From an uncultured Porphyromonadaceae bacterium (GTDB lineage: Bacteria > Bacteroidota > Bacteroidia > Bacteroidales > Muribaculaceae), in the NCBI GenBank assembly GCA_905193995.1, contig CAJJQT010000005.1, positions 1 through 21,303 of the forward strand: a stretch of DNA of 21,303 nucleotides, given 5' to 3'. A program made the position numbers and the translations under genes. Of the stretch, positions 15,357 to 21,303 are shown in pieces. The stretch's first letter is position 1. Each line of letters opens with the position of its first letter. A model generated the notes under the pieces. It searched no databases, was not told where the DNA came from, and saw nothing but the letters and a program-made list of their open reading frames with translations.

Positions 15357-17018
15357 ATGGATTGGATTACAGAACTTTTAGGCCCCGGTAACACTTCGAT
15401 AGCATCGACGATGGTGCTGTACTCGTTTGTGATCGCCGCAGGCATCTACATCGGAAAGCTCAAGGTGTGCGGAGTCAGCCTGGGCGTGACGTTTGTGCTG
15501 TTCGTCGGAATCCTGATGGGCCACTTCGGCTACACGGTCGACGCCAACGTGCTGAAGTTTGTCAGGGAATTCGGCCTGATACTCTTTATTTTTGCGATCG
15601 GCCTTCAGGTCGGCCCCGGCTTCTTCTCGTCGTTCAAGAAAGGGGGCGTGAGGCTCAACGGTCTGGCTGTCCTGGCCATAGCCCTCAACGTGGTTATCGT
15701 GCTCGGCATCTATTTCTTCGGCAACATAAAGGACATCAGTGCCCTGGTGGGCGTCATGAGCGGCGCCGTCACCAACACTCCGGGCCTGGCCGCCGCACAG
15801 CAGACGGTATCGCAGATGACCCAGAGTCCCGAACAGGCCAATCTGATGGCCCAGGGATACGCCGCGGCCTATCCCCTCGGCGTTATCGGCATCATCGCCG
15901 CGATGTTCGTCATAAAAGGCATCTTCAAGATCAAGACCGAAAACGAGATCAAGGAGATCGAGAACGACCACGAAAACTCGCAGCTGAAGCCTTACCTGCT
16001 GTCGATCAAGGTCACCAACCAGCTCGTCGACGGCCGCACGATGGTGTCGCTGCACGATGTGATCCAGTGCAACTTTGTGGTATCGCGAATGATGACAGCC
16101 GACAACAAGATCATCATCCCGAAATCATCGACCGAAATTCACGTAGGCGACATACTGCTGATTGTCTGCTCGGCTCAGGATGCCGAGCGCTTCCATGCCG
16201 TTCTCGGCCCGGACGTGGATATGGACTGGGAATCAACCCCGACACCTGTCTACTCGCGCCGTATCCTGGTCACCAAAAGCGAGTTCAACGGCGTGTCGAT
16301 CGGCTCGCTGCGGCTCCACAACGGCTATCAGCTCAACGCCACCCGTGTCAACCGCGCCGGCGTCGACCTGCTCGCATCAGCCAACCTGCGCCTCCAGATG
16401 GGCGACCGCATCACCGTCGTAGGCAATCTTGAGGACATCGACCGCCTGGCAGCCCGTCTGGGCAACTCGATGAAGCGCCTCAACCAGCCCAACCTCATCA
16501 CCATCTTCGTCGGTATCATCTTCGGTATCATACTCGGTTCGGTCAACCTCGGTTTCGGCATGAAACTCGGCCTGGCCGGCGGCCCGCTCGTCGTGGCCAT
16601 TCTGCTAAGCCGGTTCGGATATAAGTTCAAACTCATCACCTACACTTCATCGTCGGCTTCGCTCCTGCTTCGCGAGCTCGGCATCTGCCTGTTCCTCGCA
16701 TCGGTAGGCATCGCGGCCGGCAAGGACTTCGCCGCTGCCGTATTCAACACCACCGGCATGTGGTGGGTGATCTGGGGCTTCGTCATCACGGTCGTGCCGC
16801 TGATCATCGTCGGTCTCATTGCCCGAGGCCACGATCGCATCAACTTCCTCTCGATCATGGGCCTCTTCTCCGGCTCCTATACCGATCCTCCAGCCCTGGC
16901 CTATGCCAATAACTCGACGGCCAACGACGCTCCCGCCGTGTCGTACTCGACCGTCTACCCTCTGACCATGTTCCTGCGCGTGGTCGCCGCCCAGGCACTC
17001 ATCCTATGTCTGGCCTGA
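15357..17018 (+). CDS. AspT/YidE/YbjL family transporter with two RCK_C domains
   Basis: Inner-membrane transporter, 553 residues, of the aspartate:alanine antiporter superfamily. Two membrane halves (about 12-188 and 378-553) flank a cytosolic part with two TrkA-C/RCK_C domains (about 205-285 and 300-370; for example IHVGDILLIV and LQMGDRITVVG). Each membrane half carries the family signature: GVMSGAVTNTPGLAAA at 132-147, and GLFSGSYTDPPALAYA near 503-518, consistent with an internal duplication. The length and layout equal those of E. coli YidE. The substrate cannot be told. Its 3' end overlaps the next gene by 13 bases, suggesting co-expression. Confidence 0.92.
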   Translation: MDWITELLGPGNTSIASTMVLYSFVIAAGIYIGKLKVCGVSLGVTFVLFVGILMGHFGYTVDANVLKFVREFGLILFIFAIGLQVGPGFFSSFKKGGVRLNGLAVLAIALNVVIVLGIYFFGNIKDISALVGVMSGAVTNTPGLAAAQQTVSQMTQSPEQANLMAQGYAAAYPLGVIGIIAAMFVIKGIFKIKTENEIKEIENDHENSQLKPYLLSIKVTNQLVDGRTMVSLHDVIQCNFVVSRMMTADNKIIIPKSSTEIHVGDILLIVCSAQDAERFHAVLGPDVDMDWESTPTPVYSRRILVTKSEFNGVSIGSLRLHNGYQLNATRVNRAGVDLLASANLRLQMGDRITVVGNLEDIDRLAARLGNSMKRLNQPNLITIFVGIIFGIILGSVNLGFGMKLGLAGGPLVVAILLSRFGYKFKLITYTSSSASLLLRELGICLFLASVGIAAGKDFAAAVFNTTGMWWVIWGFVITVVPLIIVGLIARGHDRINFLSIMGLFSGSYTDPPALAYANNSTANDAPAVSYSTVYPLTMFLRVVAAQALILCLA

Positions 17019-18010
17019 GAAACGCTTTCTGCGCAGCGGCTGTCGCAGCCGTGCTGACTGCCGCTGCCTCCTCCGGCTGGCAGCCCGACGTGCTCGGCCC
17101 GGGCTTCGAGATGCGCTACGTCGATCAGGGTACAGACTACTCAGGACCTGTGCGTTCGACCGTCGTGCGCCTACGCTCTGACAGCCCCTCCGGCCGGGGC
17201 GTGCTTTACGTCCACGGCTTCAACGACTACTTCTTTCAGGACGAAATGGCGCGGCGGTTCGCCGACCGCGGCTACGACTTCTACGCAGTCGACATGCGCA
17301 AGTACGGCCGCTCGCTGCTCGAGGGCCAGACGCCCTTTCAGGTCCACGATATGAAGGAATACTTCGCCGACATCGACTCGGCCATCGCCGTCATGAAAGC
17401 CGACGGCATCGACGATATAGTCCTGATGGGCCACTCGACAGGCGGTCTGACCACCTCGCTCTACATGGCCGAACAGCCCGACGAAGCCGTCAAGGCCATG
17501 GTGCTCAATTCGCCATTTCTCGACTGGAACCAGTCATCGTTCCAGGAAAAAATCCTGATCCCCGCCGTCGCCACCGTCAGCCCCCTCATCAAGGGTATGA
17601 AGATCCCACAGGGAGCTTCTACCGGCTACTCGCACAGCCTGATGAAAGAATACGGCGGCGAATGGACATTCAACACCGACTGGAAGTTTGAGCAGTCACC
17701 CGCCGTCGAAGCCTCGTGGATTGCCGCCATCGACAACGGCCACGCCCGTGTGCAGAACTATCCTAAAATCAACGTTCCCATCCTGCTGATGCACAGCGAT
17801 TCGACTGTCACTTCGCACGACGGTCCCGAGGCCTACAGCCGTAAGGACGCCGTACTCGACGTCGCCGACATAAGCCGCTACGGCCGACGCCTCGGCTGCG
17901 ACGTGACCGAATTCACCGTCCGCGGCGGCCTTCACGACCTCGTCCTATCGCGCCCCGAGGTCCGCAACCCGCTCTTCGATTCCATCTTCTCTTGGCTCTC
18001 GGCCCACTGA
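17006..18010 (+). CDS. Exported alpha/beta hydrolase (serine aminopeptidase S33 / lysophospholipase-like)
   Basis: Serine hydrolase of 334 residues. A signal peptide-like start (MSGLRNAFCAAAVAAVLTAAASS) suggests export to the periplasm. Family features: LYVHGFNDY (oxyanion region, 67-75), nucleophile elbow GHSTGG with S144, acid D265 in LLMHSDSTVT, and H310 in RGGLHDL. This is the Hydrolase_4 layout of monoacylglycerol lipase and lysophospholipase-like enzymes; the real substrate is unknown. The ATG at 17006 lies inside the transporter's last codons (13-base overlap), and no later start keeps the signal peptide. Confidence 0.88.
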   Translation: MSGLRNAFCAAAVAAVLTAAASSGWQPDVLGPGFEMRYVDQGTDYSGPVRSTVVRLRSDSPSGRGVLYVHGFNDYFFQDEMARRFADRGYDFYAVDMRKYGRSLLEGQTPFQVHDMKEYFADIDSAIAVMKADGIDDIVLMGHSTGGLTTSLYMAEQPDEAVKAMVLNSPFLDWNQSSFQEKILIPAVATVSPLIKGMKIPQGASTGYSHSLMKEYGGEWTFNTDWKFEQSPAVEASWIAAIDNGHARVQNYPKINVPILLMHSDSTVTSHDGPEAYSRKDAVLDVADISRYGRRLGCDVTEFTVRGGLHDLVLSRPEVRNPLFDSIFSWLSAH

Positions 18011-18046
18011 CCGGCGGGGAATTTGCCGGAATTGTCGGTTTTATTT
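18011..18046 (+). terminator. Possible weak terminator after the hydrolase
   Basis: CCGGC (18011-18015) and GCCGG (18025-18029) form a short stem with a 9-base loop; TTTTATTT follows at 18039. The stem is only five pairs and the T-run is 10 bases away, so this is tentative. Confidence 0.25.
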
Positions 18047-18048
18047 GC

Positions 18049-18056
18049 TAACTTTG
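18049..18056 (+). promoter_or_regulatory. -7 box giving a probably leaderless HAD-ribF-rsmF mRNA
   Basis: TAACTTTG is a full -7 match, with a TTG at 18023-18025 (23-base spacer, slightly long). It ends only four bases before ATG 18061, so transcription would begin at or beside the start codon. Confidence 0.55.
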
Positions 18057-18060
18057 CAGC

Positions 18061-18687
18061 ATGATAAAGAATTTACTGTTTGATCTGGGCGGTGTCATCA
18101 TGGACATCGAGAAAGAGCGCTGCGTGGCCGCATTCGAGGAACTCGGTCTGCGCGACGCCCGCAGCTATTTCGGCGATTTCAGCCAGCAGGGCCCGTTCAT
18201 GCGTCTGGAGCAGGGCACGATCAGCCCCGACGAGTTCCATGCCGCTCTCCGAACAGGCCTGCCCGAAGGCGTCTCCGACGAGGCTATCGACCGGGCTTTC
18301 TGCAAGTTCCTGATCGGCATTCCGGCTCACAGGCTCGACGAGCTGCGCCGTCTGCGCCGCAGCTACCGCGTCTATATGCTGAGCAATACGAATCCGATAA
18401 TGTGGAAATCGAAAATCCGCGATGATTTCGGGCAGCAGGGGCTCACGCGCGAGGACTATTTCGACGGCATTGTCACCTCGTTCGAGGCCAAGGCCCTCAA
18501 GCCCGACCGCGCCATCTTCGACTACGCCTGCCGCAAGCTTGGCATCAGGCCCGAAGAGACGCTCTTCATCGACGATTCGCAGGCCAATCTCGACGCGGCC
18601 GCAGCACTCGGCTTCCGCGCCGCCCTGGCCGCGCCGCACACGGAATTCATACAGGTCATCACTCCGATTCTCGAAGCTGAACGATGA
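18061..18687 (+). CDS. HAD-like hydrolase, subfamily IA
   Basis: Phosphatase-like protein of 208 residues, cytosolic. Motif I is FDLGGVIMD with nucleophile D8; the usual second Asp of DxD is G10, as in the YihX-like branch. Motif II LSNTNP, motif III lysine in KALKPD and motif IV FIDDSQANLDAA are all in place. Some YihX relatives dephosphorylate sugar phosphates or FMN. Here it overlaps ribF by four bases (ATGA), so a role in flavin phosphate turnover is possible but unproven. The start ATG 18061 sits just behind the -7 box. Confidence 0.88.
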   Translation: MIKNLLFDLGGVIMDIEKERCVAAFEELGLRDARSYFGDFSQQGPFMRLEQGTISPDEFHAALRTGLPEGVSDEAIDRAFCKFLIGIPAHRLDELRRLRRSYRVYMLSNTNPIMWKSKIRDDFGQQGLTREDYFDGIVTSFEAKALKPDRAIFDYACRKLGIRPEETLFIDDSQANLDAAAALGFRAALAAPHTEFIQVITPILEAER

Positions 18688-19592
18688 AACCCGCCATCGC
18701 CACCGTAGGCACCTTCGACGGCTTCCATAACGGCCACCGGCAGCTGATCGCCCGTCTCATCGACGAGGGCCGCGCCCGCGGCCTGGAATCGGTGGCAGTC
18801 ACTTTCGGCACGCACCCGCTGGCGCTGGTGGCTCCCGAGCGCACGCCGCGTCTGCTCGAGAGCCGCGACGAGCTGCGCAGCCGGCTCGAAGGCTCGGGCG
18901 TTGACCGCGTCGTCTGGCTCGATTTCGACCGGCAGCTCGCGTCGCTGACTGCCGACGGATTCCTGGCGATGCTTCGCGAGCGCTACAGCGTAGTGGCCGT
19001 GCTGATGGGTTACGATAACTCGTTCGGCTCCGACCGCCTGCGCACTTCGGCCGAGTACGTCGAGGCCGGCCGAAGCAGCGGCGTCGAGGTGATATTCGAC
19101 GATCCGGATCTACAGCCCGAGACGGGCATCGCGCCCGCCAGCAGCCTGCTGCGCCGCTGTCTCGCCGACGGCCGGGTCGACCTCTTCACACTCTATACCG
19201 GGCGTCATTACTCGCTCGGCGGGACAGTAGCCCACGGACACCGCAACGGCCACCGTCTGGGATTCCCGACACTCAACATCGCCTTCGACAGTTCCCGCTG
19301 CATTCCGGCCCGCGGTGTCTACGCAGGCTCGGTCGCTGTAGGCGCCCGCAGCTATCCGGCCGTAATCAACGTAGGTCACAATCCAACCATAGCCGACGGC
19401 AATCCTGTCACAGTCGAGGCTCATGCCATCGGCGCCGACCTTGGCAACCGCTACGGCGAGCAGGCCGCCGTCACTTTCAGCCGCCGACTTCGCGACGAGC
19501 GCCGCTTCGACTCGCTCGAACAGCTCCGCGAAGCCATCCGCGCCGACATCGACGCCGCGCGGACTTCCGACAAAACTGCAAATAAGCCATGA
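18684..19592 (+). CDS. ribF: Bifunctional riboflavin kinase / FAD synthetase
   Basis: Converts riboflavin to FMN and then FAD. It has 302 residues, near the family norm of about 310. The N-terminal adenylyltransferase domain starts with the nucleotide-binding TVGTFDGFHNGHRQ (7-20) and includes MGYDNSFG. The C-terminal kinase domain (about 175-295) has GRHYSLGGTVAHGHRNG, GFPTLNI, ARGVYAGSV and NVGHNPT. Its ATG overlaps the HAD stop, and its stop overlaps the rsmF start, so the three genes form a tight unit. Confidence 0.95.
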   Translation: MKPAIATVGTFDGFHNGHRQLIARLIDEGRARGLESVAVTFGTHPLALVAPERTPRLLESRDELRSRLEGSGVDRVVWLDFDRQLASLTADGFLAMLRERYSVVAVLMGYDNSFGSDRLRTSAEYVEAGRSSGVEVIFDDPDLQPETGIAPASSLLRRCLADGRVDLFTLYTGRHYSLGGTVAHGHRNGHRLGFPTLNIAFDSSRCIPARGVYAGSVAVGARSYPAVINVGHNPTIADGNPVTVEAHAIGADLGNRYGEQAAVTFSRRLRDERRFDSLEQLREAIRADIDAARTSDKTANKP

Positions 19593-20992
19593 CACGCCTG
19601 CCCGACGAATTCACAGCCATGCTCGCGGCAATGGGGCCCGACTATGCCGCCCTCGCCGACGTCCTGACGGGCGAACCCGCCCCGGCCGCCATACGGCTCA
19701 ATGCCGGCAAGCCGTCAGCGCCGCCCGCAGGCGGAGTTCCGGTGCCCTGGTGCCCCGGCGGTTATCTGCTGCCCGAAAGGCCCAGATTCACCTTGGATCC
19801 GGCCCTGCATCAGGGCTTGTACTATGTGCAGGATTCTTCGTCGATGGCTCACGGCGAAGCTGTGGCCGCGGCAGTGGCCGCTCTCGGCGAAGCAACGCGA
19901 CGCCCTCTGCGGTATCTCGACGCGTGCGCCGCGCCAGGCGGCAAGACCGTCTGCGCCATCGACCGACTGCCGACAGACGCTTTCATAGTAGCCAACGAGT
20001 TCGACCCGCGCCGCGCCGCCGTCCTCATTGAGAACCTCGCCAAACACGGCTCCGGCCGTGCCGTCGTCACCCGCGGCGATGCGTCGGCTATCAGCGGTCC
20101 TGAAGCGTTCTTCGACATCATCGCCGCCGACGTGCCCTGCTCCGGCGAGGGCATGATGCGCAAGGAGGAAGCCGCCGCCGCGCAGTGGTCGCCCAGCCTG
20201 TTCGCCTCGTGCGCCGCCCTGCAGCGCCGCATCGTCGACAATCTGTGGCCTATGCTCCGGCCCGGCGGATGCCTCATATACAGCACCTGCACCTTCAACC
20301 GCTCAGAGAACGAATCTGTCGTGCAGCACGTTATCGACGAGCTGGGCGCCGAAGCGCTTCCGGTAGCCGCACTCGGCCACCCCGAGATCGCATCCGCCGC
20401 AGGCGCAGCCTTTCCGGCCTACCGCTTCCTTCCCGGCCGCGTCCGTGGCGAAGGACAATTCATCGCTCTGCTGCGCAAGCCCGGCGACAACACAGATGCG
20501 GAAAAGCCGTCGCGCAAGCCTCCAAAGGCAGGCAAATCAGCAAAAAACGGTCGTCCGCAACCTGCAGTCATCGATATAGGCAGCCTGCTCCGCGGCGACT
20601 GGATACTTGATCCGGCCTCAGACGAGCCGATAGCGGTTCCAGGCAACCATTTAGCCGACCTGGCAACTGTCCGCAGCTCTTTCCATGTCCTTTCGGCCGG
20701 CATACCGCTCGGCACCGTCAAAGGCCGCGACTTCGTTCCGTCGCAGTCCCTCGCGCTCGCCCGCGACCTGCAACCCACCGCATTCCCCCGGATATGCGTC
20801 GACCTCCCGAAGGCCCTCGATTACCTACGCCGCCAGGCCGTCGCACTCCCCGACGGCACACCCCGCGGCATCGTCCTTCTCTGCCATGCCTCACCCGGCA
20901 GCGTCGCCTATCCCCTCGGCTTCGTCAAAAACCTCGGCTCACGCGCCAACAACCTCTACCCTGCCCCTTGGCGCATACTCTCCGCGCCCTGA
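19589..20992 (+). CDS. RsmF-like rRNA cytosine-C5 methyltransferase
   Basis: RNA m5C methyltransferase of the RsmB/NOP2/Sun family; 467 residues, close to E. coli RsmF (about 480), which modifies 16S rRNA. AdoMet motif I is DACAAPGGKT (111-120). The two cysteines of the reaction are C184 in DVPCSGEGMMR and C234 in YSTCTFNRSENE. Residues about 330-467 form an RsmF-type tail that binds RNA (PUA-like). A linker near 298-322 is rich in K, P and S. The exact target cytosine cannot be read from sequence. It is the last gene of the HAD-ribF-rsmF unit. Confidence 0.9.
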   Translation: MTRLPDEFTAMLAAMGPDYAALADVLTGEPAPAAIRLNAGKPSAPPAGGVPVPWCPGGYLLPERPRFTLDPALHQGLYYVQDSSSMAHGEAVAAAVAALGEATRRPLRYLDACAAPGGKTVCAIDRLPTDAFIVANEFDPRRAAVLIENLAKHGSGRAVVTRGDASAISGPEAFFDIIAADVPCSGEGMMRKEEAAAAQWSPSLFASCAALQRRIVDNLWPMLRPGGCLIYSTCTFNRSENESVVQHVIDELGAEALPVAALGHPEIASAAGAAFPAYRFLPGRVRGEGQFIALLRKPGDNTDAEKPSRKPPKAGKSAKNGRPQPAVIDIGSLLRGDWILDPASDEPIAVPGNHLADLATVRSSFHVLSAGIPLGTVKGRDFVPSQSLALARDLQPTAFPRICVDLPKALDYLRRQAVALPDGTPRGIVLLCHASPGSVAYPLGFVKNLGSRANNLYPAPWRILSAP

Positions 20993-21024
20993 CTACCACA
21001 AACTGACCGTGCCCGACAGGAAAG

Positions 21025-21070
21025 ACCCTCAGAATTTTGGGGATTGGGGTAAAATATTGAGGGTAGTTGG
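21025..21070. promoter_or_regulatory. Hairpin and G-rich tracts after rsmF
   Basis: ACCCTCAGAATTTT (21025-21038) pairs with AAAATATTGAGGGT (21051-21064), 12 of 14 positions matched, around a 12-base G-rich loop. The same strand holds GGGG, GGGG, GGG and GGGG tracts between 21039 and 21073. It may be a terminator for rsmF without a T-run, or a control element of the next gene, whose -33 region it overlaps. Confidence 0.4.
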
Positions 21071-21089
21071 GGAAAAATGGTTATCTTTG
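21057..21089 (+). promoter_or_regulatory. Promoter of the gene at the right edge
   Basis: TTG at 21057-21059, a 22-base spacer and TATCTTTG at 21082-21089; the spacer is slightly long but the -7 box is exact. The leader to ATG 21112 is about 20 bases. Confidence 0.55.
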
Positions 21090-21111
21090 CGGGTAAATTT
21101 AGAGCCAAGAC

Positions 21112-21303
21112 ATGAAAAAAATCATATTGCTGAAGACTGCGCTGGTGGCAGGCGCCATCGCCGCGACAGCCCAGGTGAATAATCCGGCCTCGCCGGGATG
21201 TCTCGAACGTGGGAAACTCATGATTGCCGAAGGAAATTTTCAAGGCGCTCTTGACCAGTTGTCGCTGCTCGAACGCGACCATCTGTCCGGCGCCGAGCGC
21301 GAG
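21112..21303 (+). CDS. Exported protein, possibly TPR-containing, cut by the window edge
   Basis: The first 64 codons of a gene that runs off the window. MKKIILLKTALVAGAIAATA followed by QVNN looks like a signal peptide without a lipobox, cut near the AQ. The mature part CLERGKLMIAEGNFQGALDQLSLLER has the spacing of a tetratricopeptide repeat helix pair (G/A at TPR-like positions), common in Bacteroidales envelope proteins. The fragment is too short for a firm family call. Confidence 0.65.
   Translation, partial: MKKIILLKTALVAGAIAATAQVNNPASPGCLERGKLMIAEGNFQGALDQLSLLERDHLSGAERE

Noticed and set aside
15378..16055. 225-codon minus-strand open frame
   Set aside because: Antisense to the transporter; rich in H, D, V and G, typical of reverse-strand reading.
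1..21303. CRISPR array, rRNA, tRNA or insertion sequence
   Set aside because: No regularly spaced repeats, no rRNA-like or tRNA cloverleaf sequence, and no transposase with flanking inverted repeats were seen by eye; a covariance-model scan was not possible.

Overview
The window is Bacteroidetes chromosome, most likely order Bacteroidales. The evidence is the repeated promoter form TTG-N19..22-TAnnTTTG, the absence of clear Shine-Dalgarno sequences, the gldE-gldD gene pair, and a Bacteroides-type tyrosine recombinase. The GC-rich core and its gene set would suit Muribaculaceae or a relative, but the family is an inference.

There are two compositional parts. From 1 to about 7.8 kb lies an AT-rich accessory island. 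It carries a restriction-modification locus: a HARE-HTH/PD-(D/E)XK nuclease at 312-1025, an intact DpnM/Dam-type adenine methylase at 1168-2100, and a DpnA-like second methylase at about 2130-2903 whose 5' third has decayed through stops and frameshifts. A convergent 1,022-residue protein follows, fusing an HD phosphohydrolase-like domain to an Hsp90-like (GHKL) ATPase. The island's right side is a tyrosine recombinase (6159-7514) with its own promoter, a terminator, and an upstream region dense in short repeats that look like recombinase arm sites.

From about 8 kb onward the sequence is GC-rich housekeeping core. On the minus strand, read right to left, come yqeY, serS, gldE, gldD and a Sfp-type phosphopantetheinyl transferase, the last three joined by a short gap and ATGA overlaps. 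A small AT-rich secreted protein stands alone at 12739-13137. The minus-strand pyrH-frr-small lipoprotein operon follows. A 432-bp divergent intergenic region (14925-15356) separates it from plus-strand genes: an AspT/YidE-family transporter, an alpha/beta hydrolase, then HAD hydrolase-ribF-rsmF with ATGA overlaps, and the 5' end of a secreted protein cut by the window edge.

The most interesting points are: (i) four GATC sites clustered upstream of and across the start codon of the Dam-type methylase; (ii) a nuclease with a BamHI-like D...ExE arrangement beside a half-decayed DpnII-type methylase pair; (iii) the HD-Hsp90 fusion in the island; (iv) a perfect 28-bp palindrome covering the -33 box and spacer of a promoter upstream of pyrH; and (v) repeats and an orphan terminator marking the probable island boundary. 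No tRNA, rRNA, CRISPR array or insertion sequence was recognised.
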